The notes under the pieces: model-generated
Told to the model about the DNA's origin: nothing
Database searches by the model: none
What the model saw: the letters and a program-made list of their open reading frames with translations, nothing else
DNA from: Jackrogersella multiformis
Lineage: Eukaryota > Ascomycota > Sordariomycetes > Xylariales > Hypoxylaceae
Assembly: GCA_902806575.1 (NCBI GenBank)
Contig: CADCXD010000011.1
Span: 2,294,001-2,358,000, forward strand
DNA: 64,000 nucleotides
Reading direction: 5' to 3'
In this document: positions 21,011-30,333 of the stretch, piece by piece
Numbering within the stretch: the stretch's first letter is position 1
How the letters are laid out: each line of letters opens with the position of its first letter
Program-made: the position numbers and the translations under genes

Positions 21011-23148
21011 CGCAAGAGCCCTATGTCCTGGCTGGCTGGAACAGTACGAATCAGAGTAGCAGGACGGCTTCAGGGGATACTAATTTCATAGCTTTGATAG
21101 AAATGTTTTTTTTCGATCGTTATTTATATCAACGTTACAGTGACTCAAGGCACGGGAAATAGCATGCTACTTAGATACAGACCCAGGGATAGTATTTTGG
21201 AACTATATATTGTGGTATAATCATTCCTTACGCAATATTTTGCATCTAGTAGGTTTGTTTTTAGTCGTCGTGATCGAACTGGGTGTGCGGCAAAGTATTC
21301 GTAAGAACTTACCCTAGGTACCTAGTAGGTACCTAGGTAGGTAACCCGACTCCCACATGGGATCAGCTAGAACTAGAAGCGGTGTTGCCATAAGCAAAAC
21401 TCATACCTCACCTAGGTGCTTTCCCAAGTCGTTAACCACCCAAGTACCTAGGTATCGGCATGGCATTTCGAGTCACGGGTCTCTGGCGCGTCCGCACACG
21501 AACCGACGCGTCGCATATATACCATAATATGTCACCTGCCAGACAAGTCCGGAGCCACAACGGCTTGATCAGAAAAGGCTACTGGTCGAGTGGTTGTGGT
21601 AGATGGATCAGATAAAATCCCTCGGGGTTTTTCGTAGGCTGAGGGTTCGAGTCCTGGGCAAAGCATGTAGTAAAGCCTACTATTCGGGTCAATTGCCTGT
21701 GGATGACAACCTGAGGCTCAGCTTTTTTGTCATTTGATGGATTAATCTTTTTTATTTTATATTTTATTTTCTTCCTTTCCGCTCTATTTCTTTATTTTAT
21801 TTTATATAAATATCCCTTCTGACCTACCTAGGGACCTACTAACCAGGTATTTATTATTTGTATAAGACCGAATCTAGCCATGGAAAGATTTGCATCTTAT
21901 TGTAATGCCAACGACTGCTTCTTCATGTTCCTAGGGGTAATGAACTGTTTTTTTGCTTCGCTTTCCTTAAATCCCCGTGCAGAATTTTACACCGACCAAA
22001 GGTCAATAAACCAGAAGAGTTGTTTGGAAATGTTATTTAAGGACTGTTTTAATATATAAAGTAGTAACAACAATAATTATTTAAAATATTCAGACCCTCG
22101 CTACCAACTTTAATTATTTACAATTGTGACGTTAATACTACAACAAATAAACACATATAAGTACCTAGTATAAAGGGGCACAAAATAAGAATAGGGGTTA
22201 GATAGAAATTGTATGACAAGGAAAAGGAGACAAAAGAAGTCGTCATTTTATTATTTGCTAGCTCTCTGCTGGTTCTCTACTCAGAATATATTGACCTAAT
22301 ATTGTCATATGGCAGGCAGACTTAGCGATAAGGGTAATAACGACGTTGTTACGCAATGAGCCCTAAACCTATCCACTATGGATCGTGGTATACATACAGG
22401 AACGTACATTCGTTTACTTTGCCCGAAGTGTATCTCTTCCCACGGAGTACACCTCTAATGGGACGATCCTTCAGTCAGATCTACGCCCCGATAGACCAGG
22501 CCTCTGCCTCTTATCCCTATTAATTGATATTCTTCAAACATGCTTCTTTAGTAAGTAGTTATCTAGGCAAGGTACCTAGGTAGCTTGTGGCAGTTCATCC
22601 CATGTATGGCTCTAATAGTCCTAAATGGTTCTAGTAACGTTTTCAATAGCTTCAGACCCAGGGTGCCCATAGGCACAACCTCATCGGCGCCTGATACACG
22701 TGGGCGCAGGGCGGAAATATCATAATGGCGCTTGACATGTCAGATATATCCGGAACTCGGCTCGCTCGCTAGGTGACAGACGAAGTTGACCTGCAGGACT
22801 ATCCTAGGTAAGCAGGTGGCGTACCTGAGCACATTAAATGCAGTATCGAGGTCCTATGAGGCAGAGACAGCGGACCGTTTTCCCTGGCCTTGAGTTGCTT
22901 TCTTTACGTGTTCGTCCCGGAAACCTGAAAAAACTTGAATATGCATCATGCATGTATGAGAAGCCTAGCGAGGCTTCCAAGCGAGGATAGATTGGCTACC
23001 ATCGCAGCTGGAGCATCAAAATGGCATGATGGTGGTACGACCGAGAGCTGCATTAGGAATTTGAACTTCGATTAGCGAATAGCTTTTAACTGTATATATA
23101 TATGTACCCTAGTCTATCTCGGCCGTATATGGATATCTATCTTCAATT
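21011..23148. other. 2.1-kb AT-rich intergenic region
   Basis: No gene is supported. The tRNA-like Pol III unit lies at 21583-21730. From 21740 to 22260 the sequence is strongly AT-rich with TTTTATTTTATATTTTATTTT-type tracts and may be a decayed repeat; nothing codes for a transposase or reverse transcriptase. Confidence 0.6.
21575..21729 (+). ncRNA. tRNA-Ser/Leu-like Pol III unit (relic or SINE)
   Basis: A good A-box TGGTCGAGTGGTTGTGG (21583-21599) and a perfect B-box GGTTCGAGTCC (21644-21654) stand about 60 bases apart, as in tRNAs with a long variable arm. A T-run at about 21723-21729 could end RNA polymerase III transcription. A GGAT/ATCC hairpin sits where the anticodon arm belongs and CCCTCGGGG where the variable arm belongs. 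The acceptor stem cannot be paired and the T stem has mismatches, so this is unlikely to be a working tRNA. A tRNA-derived SINE or a tRNA pseudogene is the better reading; the T/A-rich tail after it fits either. Confidence 0.4.
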
Positions 23149-24783
23149 TTACCCCGTGTCCTCGCCCTCCTTTTCCCGCAGCTCCCTGCGCCACCGCATC
23201 CCCCTCTTCATGACGAAGTATAAGCACGGGGAGAATATAACGTATAGCACCGCGATGATGGAGTACGCCTTTCCTGGACCCACGGCCCTGAGTAGCGGAT
23301 CGATAGCGGCCGCCATGGCGGCGCCGAGAAGGAACTTGATGATGTTGTTGGCCGCGCTTGCCGCCCCGGTCTTCCCGGGCCGCACGTCTGCGATCAGCGC
23401 GCTGAAGATGCTGGTGGTGCTCACGAGACCGATCCCGAGTAGGAAGACGAGCACGCACATAACGGCCACCGAGACCTCGTTGTCTAGCGCCCACCCCCAG
23501 GCCGTGATGATAACCATACTCAAGATGAGGGGCGGGATGGCGACCTCGATCCTCGCCTGCTCGATGGGGAAGTTGGAGAGGTCCATCTGCCGATCCCGAT
23601 CCACCTGTATCCCGAGCTTCCGCGCGTGTCGCCGGTAGTTCCAGTTCATGCTCTTGCCGACTAGGGCGACGGAGAAGATGGACCCGACGGCCATGGGCAG
23701 GTAGATCAGACCGACTTTGAGGCCGTCGAAGCCGTAGATCTCGGAGAATAATGTGGGAACCGCGGTCGCGACGGCATAGACGCCAGCGTACACGAACCCG
23801 CCGTACAAGAAGAGCAAGCAGAGCTCCTTCTCGCAGAGGAGGACGAGGGACGTCACGAACTTAGACCAGGCGAAGCTAACCTTAGGAGTCTCGGTATTCT
23901 CCGTAGGGGCAGGGGTGTTGCTCTCGGAGTCGGACCCGACCTTTTTCTGACGGCGGTTTTTGACTAACTGTAGCACAGTCTGGTTGCGCCTTCGCGGCAG
24001 GATGGAGCCGTCACCTACGACTTTGCGGCATGTCTCAGGGAAGAAACACATCAGAACACAGAGATTCACCAACGCGCACGCGGCTAAGAACCAGAAGATG
24101 CTCCGCCACCCCAGATACTGCGCGATGGCGCCGCCGATGACGGGTCCCAAGCTCGGCCCTAGCGTGACCGGGACGGCGATGAACGCCGTGTACTGCCCTC
24201 GCTCCGCGCTGGTCGCGATGTCGGCCACGACACCCTGGCACAAGGCCTGCGTGGCCGATATGGTTGCGGATTGGAAGCAGCGGAGGCCCAGAAGACTCCC
24301 ATAACTGTCCGTTTTAGCAAGACCTACGTTGGCGATGATGTAGAGGACGAAGCACACCAGGTAGGCCGGCCGTCGCCCCGCGGTGTCAGCGAATCCTCCT
24401 ATGAAGATTGGCGTGACTCCCTGCAAGATCATGTAGCTGGTGACTGTGAGGTTGATCCGCGTGATCGAGACGTGCAAGTCATCGGCTGCGATGTTGAGCG
24501 CGGGTAAGTAGATCTGAGCGGTCCAGGACGCAAAAAGGGCGCTGAATGCAGCGCTCAAGACGATCAGCCGCTTCTGCCACGGCGTGTAGATCGAGAACCG
24601 CGGTGGGATCTCGTCTACCGGCGCAGTGTCCGGCGACTCTTTATTCCCCGCATCATCGCCAACAACAGCGACGATGGTCTCAGCGCTAATTTCGCTAGAT
24701 CTCGCGGAGTCATCTGAAATGTCAAGTGGCAGAACCACCGAAATATCCTTCTCGGTAACAATAGTTTCCTTCTTGTCTTCCAT
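23149..24783 (-). CDS. DHA1-family MFS drug/metabolite transporter
   Basis: One exon of 544 codons. The protein has a polar cytoplasmic N-terminus of about 70 residues, then about 12 hydrophobic helices in two halves with a long polar central loop (rich in Lys/Arg, around residues 265-310), the layout of the 12-helix drug:H+ antiporter-1 family of the major facilitator superfamily. The loop after helix 2 carries motif A as GGFADTAGRRPAYL, and LGPSLGPVIGGAIAQYLGWRSIF near helix 5 is the antiporter motif C with its following WRxIF. The fold predicts plasma-membrane export of a small molecule driven by protons. The ATG at 24783 is followed by an acidic/Ser-rich leader with no signal peptide. In this setting it may export the cluster product or protect the producer. 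Substrate cannot be told from the sequence. Confidence 0.9.
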   Translation of the reverse strand: MEDKKETIVTEKDISVVLPLDISDDSARSSEISAETIVAVVGDDAGNKESPDTAPVDEIPPRFSIYTPWQKRLIVLSAAFSALFASWTAQIYLPALNIAADDLHVSITRINLTVTSYMILQGVTPIFIGGFADTAGRRPAYLVCFVLYIIANVGLAKTDSYGSLLGLRCFQSATISATQALCQGVVADIATSAERGQYTAFIAVPVTLGPSLGPVIGGAIAQYLGWRSIFWFLAACALVNLCVLMCFFPETCRKVVGDGSILPRRRNQTVLQLVKNRRQKKVGSDSESNTPAPTENTETPKVSFAWSKFVTSLVLLCEKELCLLFLYGGFVYAGVYAVATAVPTLFSEIYGFDGLKVGLIYLPMAVGSIFSVALVGKSMNWNYRRHARKLGIQVDRDRQMDLSNFPIEQARIEVAIPPLILSMVIITAWGWALDNEVSVAVMCVLVFLLGIGLVSTTSIFSALIADVRPGKTGAASAANNIIKFLLGAAMAAAIDPLLRAVGPGKAYSIIAVLYVIFSPCLYFVMKRGMRWRRELREKEGEDTG

Positions 24784-27173
24784 AGCTCGCTGTGTTCCGG
24801 TTACCTATAGGTCGTCCGGGCCCAAAGTTTACGTGATGACCACGTCGGGAGGCTGAACAGCGATCAACAACAAGCTGGAGAGATCTAGTCCAGCTGAAAA
24901 ATATCGCTCAATGCGCTGCTTGACATATTTTATTTTCAGAAAACTGGTCCAACTTTCCCAGTACGTCATAATGCAATTTGTAGCGATATTAGCTCTCGTC
25001 GGGCGAAGGACCGTTCTCGGTATTTTTCCTCACGCGGTTGTGACCTCAGCACCGAAGGTGTCTCGTCGGCCCTTCGGATGGATCGACATCACGCCTAGAT
25101 TGTGGCACAAGGGAAGGTGCTTTTTCTTCCTTTTGCCTCTGGAATTCTTGGCACCTCTGACGCTGCCATATGCCTGACAACTAACATTCGCGAGACCATG
25201 CTTGGAACTTATGCTGACAGCGAAAGACGAGTCTAGGCCCTAGATCACACCAGTGACAGGGGGTCGAAGGGGCCAACCAGGAACAACACGTCTTGTTGGC
25301 GGCAGAGTCGGGATCTATGCGGTGTACACCAGTAACGATCCTGGATTTTCCTAAGAACCATGATGACCTACTCCACGTCGTTACGTGTCATCCTACAAAA
25401 ACATTTCGACCTTCCAGCCCTACAAAGCCCCCGAGGACGATACATAATCAGTTCATCGGCCGACCTTATCTTTGTGCCATTGCTACCTATGATATTCCCG
25501 TGCAACTTCCTACCGATCTCTCTGCCTCACATAATCGACCCAGCCCCGAGCTTGGTTCCGTCTCCTACTTAGGATGGTCTCATAAGGCGATATTCGGAGT
25601 CCCAGATTCATCTGATCGCGCTTCTTCCTTGGATATAGCGCAGGACGATATATATGGGTAACTTGGAGATCTTTGACTGGGCGTTGGGTAAGTAATACTC
25701 GATATTCATCCAGGTAGTAGGAAGGTAGGATTTGCGGTTTGGCCGATTTTACCCTCTCCTACGAAACCGAGAAATCACGAGACCTTTTCCTTCTAGAGCC
25801 GGTATAGAATTTTCTTCGTGCAGCAGGTGACCGACATCGTGGATAGTGAATAGTGCAATTCTGGATTGCAGGAATGCTGGAATGGGGGACTAGGAAGAGG
25901 AAGTACCTAGACTAGAACGTCTTACGCTGGGTACTCATCTCTGCAGGGCATTGGGTTGGGGCGCGTGTATGCATCTTTGTCAGATATGCATGGTCGACAA
26001 GCCGAGAATACGACGTTAATTTGAGATTTCATGTCGAATCGGACATCCGTCCGCATACGGATCGACTCTCATAACGGTGTTGTATGGTATACCTACGCCA
26101 CATAGACCCGTTAAGAAGCTACTTTGTTAGTTATACACCCCCCGGGTATTAAACATACAAACACCTATCCCAGGCCATCATGTCGCCCAGGCTAAAGAAG
26201 CACACCTAGGTGTGGAGTACCGGGCCAGCCCCCCAATGCTCCCACAACGCTGGACCGGCTGAACGGGACGATGTCACATTTATACCGATCCTGCAATCCC
26301 GCAACTGCGTCAGGATAAGGTATGGGTTGGGATAAATAAACTATCGTTACATCGGCAAACAACTGGCTTCCAATTATATCTCATCAATAGATTACCGACG
26401 TGATCTGGTTGGACGCCTTAAGAAGGCACACGCCCCTTTTTACGCCACCGCCCCCCCTTCTGGATTTATTGAATTTCCGACCAAGCTTTTGGAAACCTGG
26501 ATGGATCGACTCTGTTCAGACGCGCAGACCGACTGAGAACCATACCGAAGAACTATACGGCTAATGTAACGGGCTGACGAGGCTTTGAAGATAGACCGAT
26601 AGTGTGCCAGAGGGTTGTTGGTCCATCGGGATTATCGGGCCAATTGTTGGGAGAACGGACTGGGGAATCTGAGATTTCCCTTCAGATCGGTCATCAGCAG
26701 CAGCCTCATGCCGATCTCCGTGGCCCAGCTTCGCGGCTCGTCAGAAATGTAGCTGATTGATGGCGGCGAGCCTCTCTAACTTAGGCCCGAATTGAGATTG
26801 CGGCATGTCGCTGAGTCGCTCGCCTCGTCGTCTCCCCAGACAAGAGCCCTTGGCTGGATTGGCAGGCTGACCAGGAATTGTCGGCGATTTCTTATGTGCA
26901 TACGTACACTAATTAATCTACGAGCGAGATCTCGTTGTGACCACACGTACGGAACAGCCAAGGAGCTGCGCAGTTCGAACCACACCGTATTATTAGGTAC
27001 CTATCTATTTACATTCCACTCATTCCACTAGTATATGAAACTTTTGGTTTGAAGCTGTGCGCTATACCCAAGCATTGACCGTTTCGTAACGACCGAGTCC
27101 GTACATACACTTGACGTGATATTATATATATACTTTTACGGTAAGACTATTTATATTATCCAATTTTCCCTTC
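24784..27173. other. 2.4-kb intergenic region with possible regulator sites
   Basis: Open frames here, such as 25293-25661 on the plus strand, have no recognisable motif and overlap other frames, so I do not call a gene. Two copies of TCCTGCAATCC occur (25863-25873 minus, 26289-26299 plus), a word shared with the FAS promoter. Confidence 0.55.
26289..26303 (+). promoter_or_regulatory. Candidate cluster regulator site
   Basis: TCCTGCAATCCCGCA stands here. It matches, with one C/T difference, the reverse complement of 42541-42555 in the FAS divergent promoter. The 9-base core AATCCCGCA is also in the citrate synthase promoter. This is an inference from shared words only. Confidence 0.35.
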
Positions 27174-28761
27174 CTAGTTCGCCAAGGGAGCTACGTATTT
27201 CTGCTGGGGGCGCCACAGCTTCACCGGTTGTGCTGCTCAGTCGGTTAATAGCGAGCCTCAAAATGCGGGAGATCGGCGAGGAGGTTTGGGGGTTAACTTA
27301 CTCAGACTCTCTCGCCAGTGAGCCAGCGCTCCGGGAGTTCTGGACAGAATGGTAATGGCAATGATCATATCGGTGTCGAAGCCCCTAATTAGGAAGTCAG
27401 TGCGAACCGCCTCTATAGATCCAATCCCGTCGTTGCACTACAGAGTCGCACCCCGCAGTCGAGTCAGAGCTACACTTACATGGCGGTATAGAGGAAGCAA
27501 CCCATGAGATCGGCGTTGGCCTTCAAACCCCTTTCGGTGAAGTAGGCGTCTTGGTTGGCGTACTTGTCGATGGCCATGGCGACGCGTAATAGGGGGTTGG
27601 CGTCGACGGCATCGCGGTGCTCCTCCAGCAGCTCCTCGATGAGCGCCACGCGCGGGTCCCGCGTCTTGTATACCCTGTGGCCGTAGCCGAATAGCCGGCC
27701 GCCCTTGGCCTTGATGCGCTCGATGAAGGGCGGCACCCGATCCGGCGTGCCGATGTGCCGGAACGCCTCGTACGCCAGGTCGATGGCGCCGCCGTGCAGA
27801 GGGCCGTACCCGCAGATGACGCCCGCCGTCACGGCCGATACCGGGTCGATGAGCGTCGAGCCGGCGTGCAGCACCGCCGCCGTCGAGCTCGTCATCTCGT
27901 GGTCCGCGTACAGGATCCAGAGCTTGGCTAGGCACTTCTCGACTTGGGGATCCGTGATGCCTACCATGCGCAGCAGGTTCCCCAGGAGTGACCGGCTCGG
28001 CTCCGGGGCGGTCCACGGCTTCTCGTTCTTGTGGCAGTAGATGAGCGAGATCGTGGTCGCGAGGTACCCAATTGTTCGCGCGAGGGCTTCGTCCGCGACG
28101 TCGAGGTGGCCGTGGAACATGGCGCTTTGCTGGTGACGCGTCTTGCAGATTATGCTGTCGCTAGAGGCACAAGCGCTCATACCGGCAAGGATCATCGGGA
28201 ATGTCTCAGCATCGCGCCTATAATCGCAGTTAGAAACACTACAGTGCGTTTATTTTGAGAGCGGAAAGGAGAGACATACGGGAACGCGGAGATCACATCC
28301 TTGACGGTCTGGGACGGGTTCATCGCCTTGCACATTGTCTCTCGAACATGGTCCTTTTGCTGCTGTGTGGGTATGCTACCCCAGATTACGAGATGCATGA
28401 CATCCTCATAGACGTATTGGTGGAATAAACTCTCGATGGGAAATCCCCGGTATCGTATAGTGCCAAATAGACCATCACTGCCCGTGAGAACTATGAGTTA
28501 GCAGAAATTTCCAGGAAGAATTAGATACGATCAGGCTGGTTGTACATACATATGAGTGATACTTGACTCCATGCATGCGGTATATTGGTAGCCATTATCA
28601 AGAATTTGAAGTGGGTGAGCGGCTCTCAGAGAAACTATATCCGCCTTGTTTTCTGCACCGCCAATACGGCCAATATCCGCAGCGCGGATGTAGTCTCCAT
28701 CGATTGGAATTTTGTAAGACTTTCCCGTACGGGAGTCCGTAACTTGTAGATGGTGATCCAT
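27174..28761 (-). CDS. Citrate-synthase-family enzyme (alkylcitrate synthase-like)
   Basis: Five exons on the minus strand: 28761-28550, 28477-28280, 28217-27480, 27384-27302 and 27232-27174. Phases agree and give 429 residues. Citrate synthases condense an acyl-CoA with oxaloacetate; cluster-encoded fungal members use long or medium acyl-CoA to give alkylcitrates. Conserved points are SSITHIDG and YRGFPIESLF in the first half, the active-site histidines in GPLHGGAIDLA and GYGHRVYKTRDPR, the catalytic aspartate in NADLMGCFLYTA (family pattern NVDFYSG) and the C-terminal LWRPQQKYVA. There is no mitochondrial presequence: the protein starts directly with MDHHLQVTDSRTGKSY, as in cytosolic or peroxisomal pathway-specific forms. 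The ALDH-like CxxH residues are not relevant here. It is divergent from the oxygenase at 29287 and 7 kb from the FAS pair, which could supply its acyl substrate. A primary-metabolism role is unlikely given the missing presequence and setting, but not excluded. Confidence 0.9.
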
Positions 28762-29286
28762 GGTTCTCTAGCTCTGGCGTTTAAATTCTGACAGAGCCGG
28801 TTATGCGAAAATAGGATAAGGGGTAGAGTGTAAGAATGAACACTTCAGCAGACGTTAGAACTTCAGAACATATGGCCTTGGAAAGAATAATTTCTCAAAC
28901 TATTTGAGAAGATGAAGTTTTCTGATTTCCTTCTCCTATGCTTTCTCGTGGGGTAAAAGGGGCGTTCAGTATCGCGTAGAGCTGGACTTTGGAGATCCCT
29001 GAATCCCGCAATCCCTCAATCCCCTGTTCCCCAGATCCCCAGATCCTGAAATCCACAAATCCTAACTGATACTCACCGTTGATGGCCTGATATTCGTGGC
29101 ACGAAATATGTGTTACAGAAAGTTTGGTATTTTGTGTATTTATATAGGGGCTTTTGAAAGGTTATATATTTCATTCTAGCTCTACCCTAGTTGTTAACTC
29201 TCTATTGTCGACATCGCGCTCGTCCTCCATCCTCTCTGATAGTGATACCGAAACCATTTTATCTTTCGATACTCTCAATTAACATA
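28762..29286. promoter_or_regulatory. Divergent promoter of citrate synthase and oxygenase
   Basis: The 525-bp gap between the two start codons must hold both promoters. Its centre has an array of related words, GAATCCCGCAATCCCTCAATCCC and then CCCCAGATCCCCAGATCC (about 28996-29063). AATCCCGCA (29002-29010) recurs in the FAS promoter and at 26295. TATATAGG (29141-29148) is a possible TATA element for the oxygenase. Confidence 0.5.
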
Positions 29287-30333
29287 ATGGCTGCTACCGC
29301 TGTTGCCACTACCACTGGCTCTATGGGCATGTGGAATGGTACCAAAGATGGCAAAGTGGAAGGATACATCGACTGGGTGAGCGGCGTGACCAATGTACAC
29401 GACCCTCTAGAGGTCAAAATCGAGGTGGAGGATATGCGAACGATCAGCCCTCAGCCAAACTATGAAAACAACGGATACGGGATTGTGAAGCACAAATCGT
29501 CGTTGACTCCTGCACAGTTTCTGGCTGGTAACGAACCCGAAGGTATGCACTTTACCTACATGACCCTAGTCGCTAAGCAATCAGGAGCTGTTTTCGCTGA
29601 TATAATCTTACCTCTCCAGGCAAGAAGTACATCGAGGATGTCTACTTCAAAGAGGTCACGGAGCTGGTCAAGCAGATCACCGGCTCCGACATCGTGGTAC
29701 CCTACGTGTTCCGCATCCGACAGAACAGTATGAAGAACGGCGAGTTCGCCGCCGAGAAGCTCTCGCACGCGGCCCTCCCCGTGGCCCACGTCGACCGGGA
29801 TCAGGTGACCGGCGAGGACGGCGTGCGCGAGATCCTCGGCGACGTTGCAGACGAGCTGATCAAGAAGGGCAAGCGCTACGCCCAGGTCAACATCTGGCGC
29901 ACCATCGACTACCCCATCGAGAAGTGGCCTCTCTGCTTCATCAACCACAGCGGCGTTGACGGCTGGGGCTGGGATACGCACTTCGCGCGTGTGTACCCCA
30001 CCCACGACCCCAGAGTGCTCATCCGCGGCAACAAGAAGCACGATAGCGTCGTGAAGTACGACCCTAAGTATGCAAACTTTTATTTTTTTTCTCCCCGATA
30101 TTTCTACCGTTCTAGACGTCCACGCAGAATAGACCGGGGCTAAAACATTATTGAACAGTTACAAGTACCACTACGTCAGCAGGCTCGACCTGGATGAAGC
30201 TCTTGTCTTCTCCTCGTTCGACTCGGACGTGACCAAAGTTTCCCCGCACGGCGCCTTCTGGGATGATGCCAGCCCGGATGATGCACCGACGCGACGATCC
30301 ATCGAGGTTCGCTGCTGGGTTTTCTTCGATTAA
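29287..30333 (+). CDS. CmcJ/NvfI/AsaB-like oxygenase
   Basis: Three exons, 29287-29542, 29620-30067 and 30159-30333, give 292 residues. The family includes AsaB, NvfI and CmcJ, non-haem iron enzymes or relatives common in fungal metabolite clusters and often annotated as hydroxylase/desaturase or methyltransferase. Visible marks are NYENNGYGIVKHKSSLTP near the N-terminus, the H-x-D pair in AHVDRDQVT (about residue 160), the block VNIWRTIDYPIEKWPLCFI, and SPHGAFWDD followed by RRSIEVRCWVFF at the C-terminus, which offer the third histidine and an arginine that may bind the 2-oxo acid. The start ATG at 29287 is the first in frame after the leader. It shares a promoter region with the citrate synthase, which suggests co-regulation and action on the alkylcitrate product. 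Substrate and exact reaction are not inferable. Confidence 0.85.

Noticed and set aside
25293..25661. 122-codon plus-strand frame in the 24.8-27.2 kb gap
   Set aside because: No domain, no splice partner and overlaps another open frame of equal quality.
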